This document shows positions 51,822 to 62,216 of a stretch of DNA of 64,000 nucleotides, piece by piece. Both the position numbers and the translations under genes were made by a program. The notes under the pieces were generated by a model. It saw nothing but the letters and a program-made list of their open reading frames with translations, had not been told where the DNA came from and did not search any database. Position 1 is the stretch's first letter; the number at the start of each line of letters is the position of its first letter. Origin of the DNA: Sulfurovum sp. NBC37-1 (GTDB lineage: Bacteria; Campylobacterota; Campylobacteria; Campylobacterales; Sulfurovaceae); assembly GCF_000010345.1 (NCBI RefSeq), contig NC_009663.1, positions 1,302,001-1,366,000 of the forward strand. Direction: 5' to 3'.

Positions 51822-54518
51822 CTACTTCAGTTCACCCCAACTGTCACCGACACTCACGGAACAGACCAGCGGCACTTCAAGCTCCCAGATATGTTCCATG
51901 ACATGCACGAAACGTTTGGAAATTTTCTCGACCTGATCCTCCCTGATCTCGAAGATCAGTTCATCGTGTATCTGCAGCAGCATATGCGCTTCCAGCGCTT
52001 CATCGATGATCATACTGTCGATATCGTTCATGGAGAGTTTGATGAGATCGGCTGCCGATCCCTGGAAGACCGTGTTGACCGATTCACGCATGTAGGCGGC
52101 TTTTTGCATACCATTGGCATTCTCGTAGTCGAAAATACGTCTTCGTTTCAACAGTGTTTCCACATATCCGTCTATTTTCACCCTCTCCTGTATGCCTTCG
52201 AGGAAATTCTTCACCGTGGGGAAACTCGCGAAATAGTTAGCAATGATCTCTTTGGCTTCTGCAGAGGTGATGCCCAGTTCGTCAGAAAGTTTCTTAGGAC
52301 CCATGCCGTAGAGCAGACCGAAGTTCACAGACTTGGCGAAGTTACGTTTTGCTTTCGCCTCTTCCTCACCGAAGAGTTTGACGGCCGTTGCCATGTGGAT
52401 GTCCGTACCTTTGTTGAACGCTTCCATCAGTGCGGCATCTTTTGAGAAGTGTGCCAACAGGCGCAGTTCGATCTGCGAGTAGTCGATACTGACCAGTTTA
52501 TAACCTTCTTTGGCAACAAACGCTTCACGTACCGAACGCCCCAAAGTGGAACGCACCGGGATATTCTGAAGATTGGGGTCTTTGGAGCTCAAACGTCCCG
52601 TTGCCGTACCTGTCTGAATGAAAGAGGTATAGATGCGGCTTTTCTCATCTTTTTTGGCCAGTTTCAGCAGGGGTTCCACATAGGTAGAGAGCATCTTGTG
52701 GTATTCGCGGTATTCGAGTATTTTTCCTATAACCGGGTGCTCATGTTTGAGTGACTGCAGTACCGCTTCATTAGTACTGTAGCCGGTCTTGGTCTTCTTG
52801 CCACCCTTGAGCCCCAGATGCTGGAACAGTACTACGCCGAGCTGCTGTGTGGAACGGATGTTGAATTCGCTACCGCTGAGTTCATGTATCTCCGAAGTAA
52901 GCCGGTGCAGGTCTTCGCTGAGTGTTTTCTTCAGTGTTTCCAGCTTGACCTGGTCCACTTTGATCCCCAGGCGTTCCATGCGTATCAGTACATTGATGAA
53001 CGGATACTCTACATCCTTTGCCTCTTTCAGCAGATGTGTAAGCGAAGAGAGCTCCATCTTCTTCTTGATAGCGCCATAGAGCAGAAAAGTCATCCAGGCA
53101 TCTTCCGCCGCATAGAAGGTTGCATCGGCGATATTGACATGGGAGAAATTCTCCCCTTTTTTGACCATCTCTTTGAAAGGTTTCATATCATATTTGAAAA
53201 ATTTCTGTGCCAGAGAATCCAATCCGACCCTTGAACCCGGATCGGTAAGCCATGCCATGATCATCGTATCGGCAAAGGGGAGTACCTCTTCCATCCCGTA
53301 TTGATTGTAAAGCAGAGAGAGGTCGAACTTCAGATTCTGTCCGACTATTTTTTGTTTCATCAGTTTTTTGAGTGCAGCCACAGCATCTTCAGGATCAACC
53401 TGCTCCTCTACACCGAGGTAAGAGTGCCCTACCGGCACATAGTAAGCCTTTTCATTTGAGGTACAGAAAGAAAAACCGACCATCTTATCCGTTCGTGTAT
53501 CGAGTCCGGTAGTCTCGGTGTCGAAAGCGACCAGTGTATCCTTGGAAAGTTCATCTATGACTTCATTCAGTTTCTCTTTGGTATCGAGTGTTATCGATTC
53601 GAATGTAAGTAAAGGTGTCTTCAGTTTTGGCGGTGCAATGTCATGACATCCTACTTCACTCTGCCCTACTTTTGCTTTTTGAAGTGCCCGTTTCATTTCA
53701 TACTTTTCAAATTCGTCGATCAGACAGCTGAGATAATTTCTCTCTTCAAAAACGAACTTGCTCAGGTCGAGATCATCATAGACATCATCTCGCATTTTGA
53801 CCAGTTCGCGAGAGAGGAACGCACTCTCTTTGTATTCGAGCAAAAGTTTTTGTATACGCGGTGTACCGCACTTTTCTATATTCGCATAAATATTCTCAAG
53901 CGTATGGAACTCGTTGATGAGCTTGGCCGCTCCCTTCACACCAATGCCTTTCACACCGGGAACATTGTCCGAAGCATCACCCACGATCGCCTGAAAATCA
54001 ACGAAATCTTTCGGATTGACACCGAATTTCTCGATGCAGGCGGCTTCGTCTATCTCTTTTCTTTTAATGGAGTCATACATCACGACCAAACCGTCGTCTA
54101 TTAGTTGATAGAGGTCTTTGTCATGCGAGACCACTTTAACCTTCATATCCTGCTCTCTGGCAAATTTAGTCACTGTGGTGATGATGTCATCCGCTTCGAA
54201 GCCCTCTTTGGCAAGATTGGCAAAACCCATCTTCTCCACCCACCTGATCGCAACGGGAAGCTGTTTGGTCAGGTCTTCCGGCGGTGCTTCCCTGTTTGCT
54301 TTGTACTCCGGATAGATCTCGTTTCGGAATGTCGGCCCTTTGCTGTCGAGCGCAAAGACGAGATAATCCGTTCCGTGGTCACGGTGCAGCGAATCTACAA
54401 GATTGATGAAGCCTGTCAGAAGTCCCGTAGGAAACCCCTCTGAATTACGCAGTGGAGGCAAAGCATAATAGGATCTGAAGAAGAAACCGAAAGTGTCTAT
54501 AATAGTGATTGTTTTCAA
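51822..54518 (-). CDS. polA: DNA polymerase I
   Basis: 898 residues. The 5'-3' exonuclease is at 1-290 (IIDTFGFFFRSYYALPPLRN, DASDNVPGVKGIGVKGA), the 3'-5' exonuclease at about 320-490 with intact acidic motif FDTETTGL, and the polymerase with DYSQIELRLLAHFS and LQIHDELIFE. It fills repair gaps and removes RNA primers. The start is TTG behind AGGTATTC; no ATG is better placed. The transcript ends 83 bases before the restriction gene. Confidence 0.97.
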   Translation of the reverse strand: MKTITIIDTFGFFFRSYYALPPLRNSEGFPTGLLTGFINLVDSLHRDHGTDYLVFALDSKGPTFRNEIYPEYKANREAPPEDLTKQLPVAIRWVEKMGFANLAKEGFEADDIITTVTKFAREQDMKVKVVSHDKDLYQLIDDGLVVMYDSIKRKEIDEAACIEKFGVNPKDFVDFQAIVGDASDNVPGVKGIGVKGAAKLINEFHTLENIYANIEKCGTPRIQKLLLEYKESAFLSRELVKMRDDVYDDLDLSKFVFEERNYLSCLIDEFEKYEMKRALQKAKVGQSEVGCHDIAPPKLKTPLLTFESITLDTKEKLNEVIDELSKDTLVAFDTETTGLDTRTDKMVGFSFCTSNEKAYYVPVGHSYLGVEEQVDPEDAVAALKKLMKQKIVGQNLKFDLSLLYNQYGMEEVLPFADTMIMAWLTDPGSRVGLDSLAQKFFKYDMKPFKEMVKKGENFSHVNIADATFYAAEDAWMTFLLYGAIKKKMELSSLTHLLKEAKDVEYPFINVLIRMERLGIKVDQVKLETLKKTLSEDLHRLTSEIHELSGSEFNIRSTQQLGVVLFQHLGLKGGKKTKTGYSTNEAVLQSLKHEHPVIGKILEYREYHKMLSTYVEPLLKLAKKDEKSRIYTSFIQTGTATGRLSSKDPNLQNIPVRSTLGRSVREAFVAKEGYKLVSIDYSQIELRLLAHFSKDAALMEAFNKGTDIHMATAVKLFGEEEAKAKRNFAKSVNFGLLYGMGPKKLSDELGITSAEAKEIIANYFASFPTVKNFLEGIQERVKIDGYVETLLKRRRIFDYENANGMQKAAYMRESVNTVFQGSAADLIKLSMNDIDSMIIDEALEAHMLLQIHDELIFEIREDQVEKISKRFVHVMEHIWELEVPLVCSVSVGDSWGELK

Positions 54519-54659
54519 AGAGAATACCTGATTTTTTTATGTATTTTATCCAATTTATGGTTACAATGTAACATATCAAAAGAAATTATATTAAGTAAAC
54601 TATTATTACTTTTTCAATAAAATAATAATAATTAATGTAAAATGTAAAAGGTGGGATCC

Positions 54660-55055
54660 ATGGAAAATAGAGAACATTCATCTAATGGTGCTACTCATTT
54701 TTCACATCCACAAAAACGTATAAAGTCTGCTGATGGTATTGGCGGGAGCTTTACAAAAAAGGAAGTAAAATTGCAAGATACCCCTCTTTTCTTTCCTGAA
54801 GGATTTGAAAAGGTCTTTTTGGCTATTTATTTTGTTTCATTACCTTATATTTTGGGTCTACTTTTTCTTTTTTTCTATATTGCTGACGGCAAGTTTGATG
54901 TATTCGTTTCCGTCAATAGTGAATCGCCTTTTATTATGACATGGGCGATCGGTTATGAGATTCTTGCTACATTGATCATTCTATGGATCATTAAAAGCGC
55001 TATCTCTTTCACACATCGGAATACAAAGAAAAAAAATATTCACCGTCTACACTAA
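54660..55055 (+). CDS. small two-TM membrane protein of unknown function
   Basis: 131 residues from the ATG at 54660 (AAGGTGG upstream); a GTG three codons earlier is an alternative. A polar 50-residue N-terminus is followed by two hydrophobic helices (about 55-76 and 90-112) and a basic tail. It converges on uvrA with a 17-base gap. AT-rich. I recognise no family. Confidence 0.6.
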   Translation: MENREHSSNGATHFSHPQKRIKSADGIGGSFTKKEVKLQDTPLFFPEGFEKVFLAIYFVSLPYILGLLFLFFYIADGKFDVFVSVNSESPFIMTWAIGYEILATLIILWIIKSAISFTHRNTKKKNIHRLH

Positions 55056-55072
55056 TTTCCTTCAGCTTCAGA

Positions 55073-57898
55073 TCAGGAACTTAACTCTTTAGCCAAATAT
55101 TCACCAGTATAGGAGCCTGTTTTATTATATTCTTCCACCAGTTTTTCCGGTGAACCCGTTGCAATGATCAAACCACCCTTGTCTCCACCTTCAGGTCCCA
55201 TGTCTACGATATAATCCGCATTTTTGACCATATCGAGGTTATGCTCAATAACTACAACAGAATTACCCAGTTCCACCAGGTGGTGCAGTACCCCGGTAAG
55301 TCTGTCCACATCGGCAAAATGAAGTCCCGTGGTTGGTTCATCGAGTATATAAAGTGTTTTACCTGTATCTTTACGGCTGAGCTCTTTGCTCAGTTTGATA
55401 CGCTGCGCTTCACCACCCGAAAGCGTTGTAGCATTCTGTCCAAGTGTAATATAGTCGAGTCCGACCGCTGTCAGTGTTTTAAGCTTGGCGGCAATGGAAG
55501 GAATGGCTTTGAAGAATTCCAGGGCTTCCCCTACACTCATCGCCAGTACATCGGCAATCGATTTGCCTTTGTAAAGCACTTCAAGTGTCTGGGCATTGTA
55601 CCTGGTACCGTTACAGGTATCACAGCTGACCAGCACATCAGGAAGGAAGTGCATCTCTATTTTGATCTGTCCGTCCCCCTGGCACTTCTCGCAGCGTCCG
55701 CCTTTAACATTGAAAGAGAAACGTCCTATCTTGTATCCGCGCAGTTCGGCTTCTTTGGTCTGGGCAAAAAGTTTGCGTATCTCATCCATGATACCCGTAT
55801 AGGTCGCCGGATTGGAACGCGGTGTTCGTCCGATGGGGCTCTGGTCGAGATAAATAACTTTGTCAAGATGTTCAAGCCCCGTGATCTCCACACCATCCAC
55901 TTTGTTGACCTTCTTGGCGTTGTTGAGTAGTTCCCTTGCCACAGGCAAAAGTGTCTGGAGGATCAGCGAGCTCTTTCCGCTTCCGCTCACACCCGTGATA
56001 CAGACAAAGTTATGCAGCGGGATCTTTGCATCGAGATTCTCGATGTTGTTGATCGTCACATTTTTAATTTCTATCCACTTCTTTTGCGGATTGTCATGCG
56101 AATAGGAGATCTCCTTCTTACCAAAAAGGTAATCGGCCGTAAGCGTTTTGGCTTTAGGCAGTTTTTTGGCATCTCCCGAAAAAACGATCTTCCCACCGTA
56201 CTCCCCTGCTCCCGGGCCGATATCGACAATGTAATCCGCTGCAAGAATCGTCTCCTTGTCATGTTCGACTACGATCACGGAATTACCTTTTTCTTTGAGA
56301 GAATTGAGTGTACGTATCAATTTCATCGTATCACGCTCATGCAGACCGATACTTGGTTCATCGAGTACATACATGACCCCTGTCAGCCCCGAACCGATCT
56401 GCGAAGCGATACGGATACGCTGTGCCTCACCACCCGAGATACTTCTGGCGTCACGGCTGAGTGTAATGTAGCCCAGACCCACATCGTGCAGGAAGTAAAG
56501 ACGTTCATACAGCTCTTTGAGGATAGACTCCGCGATCATCTGCTGCTGCTCGGTCAGGTGAGAAAAGTTATTTCTGTCTGCAAAATAGGCATAGGATTCA
56601 TCGATCGGCATATCGATGATATCGGCAATGTTCTTTCCTTCGAGCTTCACCGCCAGTGAACGCGGACGAAGCCTGTGCCCGTTACACTTGTCACAGACCT
56701 TCTCTGTCATATACTCTGAAAGGTCTTTCTCGTCCTTGAACATGTCATGAGCGAACTTGACCACACCGGGCCATTCACGCTTGAGCTTATGTCTTTTCCA
56801 GGTAAAGTCCACAGTGGACCCGTTACCGTAGAGGATCGCTTTCTGCTCATGTGTCTCAAGTTCACCGTAGGGCTTTTTAATATCGATACCGTTCTGTTCA
56901 CAAAAAGCGTTGAGGAATTTCGTATAGTAGCTTTTATTGAATCCATACATAATCTTCACTGCACCTTTATCGATGGAGAGGTCCTGGTCGATCACTTTTT
57001 TGAGGTCGATGGCATAACGGATCCCCAGACCGTCACAGGCAGGACAGGCACCCTTGGGTGAGTTGAACGAAAAACTGACCGGTTCCAGCGGCTCAAAGCT
57101 GAGTTTACAGTCAAAACAGGCCAGATGCTCAGAGTAGTGATAGTCTTTCCGGTCGAGCCCAAGCTCTTCATGGTTAAGCACTTCGATTTCCATCTCGCCG
57201 TAACTCTCTTTGAGCGCCTTCTCTACATCCTGCCCTATACGGTCGCGGTTATCTTCTTTGATGACCACACGGTCGATGACCACTTTGATGGTATGCATCT
57301 TGGTTTTGCTGAGCTCTATTTCATCATCCAGACGTACCATCACTCCGTCAATCATCGCACGGACATACCCTTTGTGTCGCAGGGATTCAAGCATATCGGC
57401 AAAGGTACCTTTCTTCGCCTTGACCAGCGGCGCCATGATGATCAGTTTGGCACCTTCGGGCAGTTTAAGTACCTCTTCGATGATATCAGAAGCCGACATG
57501 GAAGAGATGGGCTTTCCGCACTTATGGCAGTGCTGTACGCCCACACGGGCAAAAAGCAGTCTGAGGTAGTCGTAGATCTCCGTAATGGTCCCCACCGTCG
57601 AACGCGGGTTCTTCGAAGTAGTCTTCTGGTCTATCGCGATCGCAGGGGTTAGACCGTCGATCTTGTCCACATCAGGTTTCCCCACACGTCCGAGGAACTG
57701 TCTTGCATAGGAGGAGAGAGACTCGATGTAGCGTCTCTGTCCTTCGGCATAGAGCGTAGAGAATGCCAGTGTCGATTTACCGGAACCCGAAATTCCCGTA
57801 ATGACCACCAGCTGGTTCTTTGGTATAGAGATATCAATATTTTTTAAATTATTCTCTTTGGCTCCATACACATGGATCATATCTTGTTTTTTTGCCAT
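55073..57898 (-). CDS. uvrA: excinuclease ABC subunit A
   Basis: 941 residues. Two ABC ATPase modules with Walker A GISGSGKSTLAF (about 31-43) and GVSGSGKSSLIL, two zinc fingers (CHKCGKPIS, CEKCQGDG and CDTCNG), and signature motifs LSGGEAQRI repeated. It recognises damaged DNA with UvrB in nucleotide-excision repair. A clear TATAAT lies 39 bases upstream, with an inverted repeat just before it. Confidence 0.97.
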   Translation of the reverse strand: MAKKQDMIHVYGAKENNLKNIDISIPKNQLVVITGISGSGKSTLAFSTLYAEGQRRYIESLSSYARQFLGRVGKPDVDKIDGLTPAIAIDQKTTSKNPRSTVGTITEIYDYLRLLFARVGVQHCHKCGKPISSMSASDIIEEVLKLPEGAKLIIMAPLVKAKKGTFADMLESLRHKGYVRAMIDGVMVRLDDEIELSKTKMHTIKVVIDRVVIKEDNRDRIGQDVEKALKESYGEMEIEVLNHEELGLDRKDYHYSEHLACFDCKLSFEPLEPVSFSFNSPKGACPACDGLGIRYAIDLKKVIDQDLSIDKGAVKIMYGFNKSYYTKFLNAFCEQNGIDIKKPYGELETHEQKAILYGNGSTVDFTWKRHKLKREWPGVVKFAHDMFKDEKDLSEYMTEKVCDKCNGHRLRPRSLAVKLEGKNIADIIDMPIDESYAYFADRNNFSHLTEQQQMIAESILKELYERLYFLHDVGLGYITLSRDARSISGGEAQRIRIASQIGSGLTGVMYVLDEPSIGLHERDTMKLIRTLNSLKEKGNSVIVVEHDKETILAADYIVDIGPGAGEYGGKIVFSGDAKKLPKAKTLTADYLFGKKEISYSHDNPQKKWIEIKNVTINNIENLDAKIPLHNFVCITGVSGSGKSSLILQTLLPVARELLNNAKKVNKVDGVEITGLEHLDKVIYLDQSPIGRTPRSNPATYTGIMDEIRKLFAQTKEAELRGYKIGRFSFNVKGGRCEKCQGDGQIKIEMHFLPDVLVSCDTCNGTRYNAQTLEVLYKGKSIADVLAMSVGEALEFFKAIPSIAAKLKTLTAVGLDYITLGQNATTLSGGEAQRIKLSKELSRKDTGKTLYILDEPTTGLHFADVDRLTGVLHHLVELGNSVVVIEHNLDMVKNADYIVDMGPEGGDKGGLIIATGSPEKLVEEYNKTGSYTGEYLAKELSS

Positions 57899-57936
57899 AT
57901 TTCTATTTCTTTGCCTTGCTGAAAAATTAATTTGGA

Positions 57937-57942
57937 ATTATA
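57937..57942 (-). promoter_or_regulatory. uvrA -10 box
   Basis: TATAAT read on the minus strand, 39 bases before the uvrA ATG. Confidence 0.5.
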
Positions 57943-57951
57943 GCATAACTA

Positions 57952-57990
57952 GGTAGCTAATATGAAGTCTATACACTTTATTTAGCTACC
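57952..57990. repeat. inverted repeat in the uvrA upstream region
   Basis: GGTAGCTAA (57952-57960) and TTAGCTACC (57982-57990) are perfect complements with a 21-base spacer. They cover roughly the -20 to -60 zone of the uvrA promoter. They could be an operator or a stem-loop. Confidence 0.45.
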
Positions 57991-58209
57991 AATTGAAAAC
58001 CTTATAAACTTATATATTTTATGTGGTTTTCTAAAACCATTTAAATGTCAATATAAGATTCACACTTGGTTCATACAATAAGACTATACTCTCTATATGA
58101 AATCCATAGAGGGTTACTATTCCTTTTTGAAGCTTCTGAACTTCTAGTAACTTCTTATTTTCTCTTGTGTCATTCCTTTTTGTCTATGTTATAAGGGAAA
58201 GTCTATACA
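57991..58209. other. non-coding gap between uvrA and the hemerythrin sensor gene
   Basis: AT-rich. Contains two small inverted repeats, TGGTTT-TCTA-AAACCA at about 58024-58039 and CTCTAT...ATAGAG at 58091-58111. Neither is followed by a convincing T-run. No gene is seen on either strand. Confidence 0.5.
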
Positions 58210-60810
58210 TCAAGATAATATTTCTTTTATTTTATTGACTTGTTCACTGTATATTGCCAATAACTCAACTTCACGTAATTGAGCTTCATCCTGCTTACCT
58301 TGTGTATAAAGATCAACAAGTTCTCGACCGAGTACATGGAGGCGTTCATGTATATTAATCAGCATGGGAAATGCAGGATGCTGACCATACTGTTCATGTC
58401 CCTCATTTTGCAACCACTTTCCAAAATGACATTTATCTGAATTCATTGGTGGAAGATTCTCTTGTTTACCATTTAAATACCCTTGTAAAGCATTAATCCA
58501 GTGTTGATGATTAACTTCTAAATGAACATTAAAGTCTTTTTGATCATACACAAACTTACTCCACATAGTATTTGATTTCCATGATTTAATCCACTCTTGA
58601 ATATCTGAAGCTTTCATCGCTTTTGCAATTCCATATCCCTGTCCCAGTTCACAACCGATTTGTAAGAGCGCTTTAGCATGTTCTATGGTTTCTACACCTT
58701 CAGCAATTACTTTTCTCCCAAATGCTTTAGATAGACCTATTACACCCTCAATTATTGCCTGATCATCAGGGTCAATAAGCATATCGCGTACAAAAATTTG
58801 ATCTATTTTAATTAAATGTGCAGGTAAACGTCTAAGGTATGTCAGGGAGGAATATCCGGTTCCGAAATCATCCAATGCAAACCGCACACCAAGATCTATA
58901 CACCTATGCATAACGTTAGAAACCTGTGTTATATCATCTATTACGCTCGTTTCAAGTACTTCCAGTTCTAAAAGACTAGGATCAACGGTAGCATGCATAC
59001 TCAATAGTTCTTCCAAACGTGATACAAAATCTATTTGCTGTAGTTGGAGCGCATTAATGTTGACACTGATAGAGATATCTAATCCCTGTCTTTGCCATGT
59101 TTCGATCTGACTAAGCGCTGTTTCGATAACCCAGTCACCTAACTTTATGCTTATCATGTTGTTTTCAATAATCGGTAAGAACTCTCCTGGAAGAAGTAAA
59201 CCATGATCCGGGTGTTCCCAACGTATCAATGCTTCAACACCAATCACTTCACCCGTAGTCATATTCACTTTAGGCTGGTAATAGAGGACAAATTCACGAT
59301 TATCCATTGCTTTACTAATCTGATTTAATCTTTCTCTTTTGATATTCACAGCACTATCTTTTTCTATATCAAACACAGAGTAACGGTTCTTACCAGATTG
59401 TTTCGCTTGATACATCGCCTGATCTGCTTGACGTATAAGCTGATCCGCATCTATCTCTTTATCGGGAGCTGCGATACTTAGTCCTATGCTCGCGGAAACA
59501 CTCATACTTTTATTATTGAGGATAATGGGAGCAGAGGTTACTTGTAACAATCGCTCTAACATTGGGTGACAATCTTCAGGTTTTTTTAAATCAGTAAATA
59601 CAACTATGAATTCATCTCCTCCAATTCTTGCTAATGTATCATTATTTCGTAAAGCGCCTTTCATACGCGAGGAGAGTGTGATCAGCAGGTCATCTCCCGT
59701 ATTGTGTCCATATGTATCGTTGATCTCTTTGAAGCCATCAATATCAATAAATGCAACACCTAAAACCAGATTATTTCGTCGACTACTATGTAAAGCTTGA
59801 GAGAGACGATCTGCCAACAATACTCGGTTAGGAAGGCTGGTTAGAACATCATAATGGGCAATATGTTCTAACTGTTTTTGATGTTCTTTTTTTGTAGTGA
59901 TATCAGTAAATAATGCTACATAATTCTTTGGCTTTCCCTGATCATCTAATATCGCACTGATAGTAAGCATTTCCATATACTCCTCGCCATTTTTTCGACG
60001 ATTAATTATTTCACCACTCCAATAATCCTTTTCACTAATTGATCTCCATATTTCAGCATAAAATCCAGAATCGTGTTTTCCTGACTTGAGTAATTTAGGG
60101 TTTTTGCCCAAAACTTCTTCACGCTTATAGCCTGTCATAGATATAAATGTGTCATTCACTTCGATAATTTTATTTTCGGCATCAGTAATGATGATGCCTT
60201 CACGGGCATGACTGAAAACGCTGGCAGCAAGTTTTAACTTTTCCTCTTTATCTTGACGACTTTTTATCTCATTTAGAAGGTCTATTGTATTAGAAGAAAG
60301 GGTCTTGTATCTCGATAAGATTATATTGATTAGAAGAGAAGTCAATTCACCCATTTTTTCTTTTGCATGCACTTTTGCCTCTGCCAAAGAAAATCCATTC
60401 TGTAAAGAAAGCACTATTTGTGCCATATAACGATCTGACTCAAGGATATGTGAAGCAAGCCAAGTAGCCAAAAAACTTAATGTCTCTTCAGAAAGTTTAT
60501 CGGAAGATGACGTAAATTGCTCAGATTTAAATCGTAATACCTTATCGATAAACCCTTGATGCGTAGCTTGATGTTCTATTTCGAGTGAATTATCAGGAAG
60601 GTACTTATGCCAAATACTTTCTTCTGTTTTAAAATGATAAAGTGTATAATCAATAAGCTCCTCAAAAATAATATTAAGGTCGCCTATTCTATGGGTAGTA
60701 TTCATAGCTAAGCGATTGATAATTGAAACTAATTGATAATGCTGGGTATCTATAATTTCAATACCTGTATTGAAATTATCATCCCATGGAAAAATATCCA
60801 CCTTTTTCAT
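58210..60810 (-). CDS. bacteriohemerythrin-PAS-GGDEF-EAL-CZB signalling protein
   Basis: 866 residues from the ATG at 60810. The hemerythrin domain has all seven ligands (H24, H59, E63, H80, H84, H121, D126), so it should bind O2 or NO at a di-iron site. PAS is at about 195-305, GGDEF at 397-401 with an RNND inhibitory site at 388-391, and EAL at 526-528 followed by DDFGTGYSSL. The last 90 residues are a CZB zinc domain (HWINAL, DKCHFGKWL, INIHERLH). No TM segment. It likely makes and/or breaks c-di-GMP in response to oxygen and redox/zinc state. Confidence 0.94.
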   Translation of the reverse strand: MKKVDIFPWDDNFNTGIEIIDTQHYQLVSIINRLAMNTTHRIGDLNIIFEELIDYTLYHFKTEESIWHKYLPDNSLEIEHQATHQGFIDKVLRFKSEQFTSSSDKLSEETLSFLATWLASHILESDRYMAQIVLSLQNGFSLAEAKVHAKEKMGELTSLLINIILSRYKTLSSNTIDLLNEIKSRQDKEEKLKLAASVFSHAREGIIITDAENKIIEVNDTFISMTGYKREEVLGKNPKLLKSGKHDSGFYAEIWRSISEKDYWSGEIINRRKNGEEYMEMLTISAILDDQGKPKNYVALFTDITTKKEHQKQLEHIAHYDVLTSLPNRVLLADRLSQALHSSRRNNLVLGVAFIDIDGFKEINDTYGHNTGDDLLITLSSRMKGALRNNDTLARIGGDEFIVVFTDLKKPEDCHPMLERLLQVTSAPIILNNKSMSVSASIGLSIAAPDKEIDADQLIRQADQAMYQAKQSGKNRYSVFDIEKDSAVNIKRERLNQISKAMDNREFVLYYQPKVNMTTGEVIGVEALIRWEHPDHGLLLPGEFLPIIENNMISIKLGDWVIETALSQIETWQRQGLDISISVNINALQLQQIDFVSRLEELLSMHATVDPSLLELEVLETSVIDDITQVSNVMHRCIDLGVRFALDDFGTGYSSLTYLRRLPAHLIKIDQIFVRDMLIDPDDQAIIEGVIGLSKAFGRKVIAEGVETIEHAKALLQIGCELGQGYGIAKAMKASDIQEWIKSWKSNTMWSKFVYDQKDFNVHLEVNHQHWINALQGYLNGKQENLPPMNSDKCHFGKWLQNEGHEQYGQHPAFPMLINIHERLHVLGRELVDLYTQGKQDEAQLREVELLAIYSEQVNKIKEILS

Positions 60811-60922
60811 CCTGCCTACCACCACTATTTTTTAGATATATCATATCATAAATAGTAAAAGATGTAGGTAGGTAAAAAGTTACTAAATCAAAACCTTATA
60901 ATCCAATACACTCATCTATGCT

Positions 60923-61666
60923 TTATGCAAAGAACATCTTCCTGACCAGGATCACCAGAGATATAAGATAGAGCAGCATCAAGGCCGACTTGTGGTGTGT
61001 GTCATGGACATGGTCCTTAAGCCAGATCCCTCCGAATACACCCACCAGTGAGGCAACTGCCACGATGAGCCCGTTCTGGAAGTCTATCGTGCCTATCATC
61101 AGGCGGCTTATCATACCTGCGATGGATGAGAAGACAACAAAGAAAAGCCCGGCGCTGATCGCTTTTTTGAGCGGATAATGCAGCAGGCCTACCAGGATCG
61201 GTGTCAGAATGATGGACCCGCCGATCCCCAGGGTAATGGAGAAAATACCGATCAGTAATCCTATGAAAAAGAGCAATCCTTTGTTCAGGGTTTTTGAGTG
61301 GGAATCGTCTATATGCATCTTTGAGAAGAACAGTCTGAAAAGGGCAAAAAGCAATATACCGAGAAACAGTATCTGCAGCACCGTATCGGAGACATAATGT
61401 GTCACATATCCTCCAAGATACCCCCCGGCAAAACCGCCGATACCGACAAAGATCCCTTCACCAACAATCAGGGAACCCTTTTTATGGTTCAGGTAGGAGC
61501 CGTAGACCGAAGAGAAGACCATCTGGATGATGGAGATACCGATGGCATCTTTGATCTCAAAACCGATAGCAAGCAGTATCGGTACGAGGATCATTCCCCC
61601 GCCAATACCGAAAAAACCGGACATAGACCCGATGAAGATACCGACAAGTAATAGTTCTATGAACAT
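60923..61666 (-). CDS. TSUP/TauE-SafE family permease
   Basis: 247 residues with about eight hydrophobic helices in two repeats, each bearing the family glycine motif: MSGFFGIGGGMILVPILL and FSITLGIGGSIILTPILV. Members export sulfite, sulfonates or related anions, or are of unknown substrate. In a sulfur-oxidising background, sulfite or thiosulfate is a reasonable guess. It sits by itself between the sensor and the CopD-like gene. Confidence 0.9.
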   Translation of the reverse strand: MFIELLLVGIFIGSMSGFFGIGGGMILVPILLAIGFEIKDAIGISIIQMVFSSVYGSYLNHKKGSLIVGEGIFVGIGGFAGGYLGGYVTHYVSDTVLQILFLGILLFALFRLFFSKMHIDDSHSKTLNKGLLFFIGLLIGIFSITLGIGGSIILTPILVGLLHYPLKKAISAGLFFVVFSSIAGMISRLMIGTIDFQNGLIVAVASLVGVFGGIWLKDHVHDTHHKSALMLLYLISLVILVRKMFFA

Positions 61667-61720
61667 GGGCCTACTCCAAAAATGAATGCGAGAATTATAA
61701 CATTATTTTGAATGAATCTT

Positions 61721-62143
61721 CTATACTGGTAAATACATAAATTGTGACAGGAAAATGATCGTGATCACAAAGGCGAAAGGCAGGACATGGCTTTTGAATA
61801 CAAATGGCTGTATCTTGAAGTAAACCTGCAGTCCGCCTCTGAGTCCAAGCCAGATACCGAGAAAGGCTTTTAGGGACAGAACTGACTGGAACCAGGTCAG
61901 ACCGTCCGGCCCGATGGGACCATAGACTTGAGAGATAAGATAGAGTCCCGTCAATACAGCCACAATAAGGCTTGGCGGGACCACTTTACGTACATACTTC
62001 ATAAAAGATTCGCGTATAGCTGCATGCTCCTCTTCGCTGTAGGAGCGTTTGATCTTGTTAAGAAAAAGATTGTCCGTAATAAGAAAACCACCATAAATAA
62101 AGGCGGCAAAAAGGTGAATGGTCTTAATGAATACAAAAGTCAT
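61721..62143 (-). CDS. CopD-like small membrane protein
   Basis: 140 residues with four hydrophobic helices. The first (FIKTIHLFAAFIYGGFLITD) has the His and length of the CopD/DUF2269 type, the second follows a Pro-Pro pair (KVVPPSLIVAVLTGLYL). CopD proteins relate to copper uptake or heme/cytochrome membrane domains. Neighbours give no further clue. Confidence 0.65.
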   Translation of the reverse strand: MTFVFIKTIHLFAAFIYGGFLITDNLFLNKIKRSYSEEEHAAIRESFMKYVRKVVPPSLIVAVLTGLYLISQVYGPIGPDGLTWFQSVLSLKAFLGIWLGLRGGLQVYFKIQPFVFKSHVLPFAFVITIIFLSQFMYLPV

Positions 62144-62216
62144 AGTTTGGCCTTGAAAAATTTGTGTGATTATAGTCTGAAGTCGTTTAGATATCTTTGA
62201 TATACATCAAAAAACA

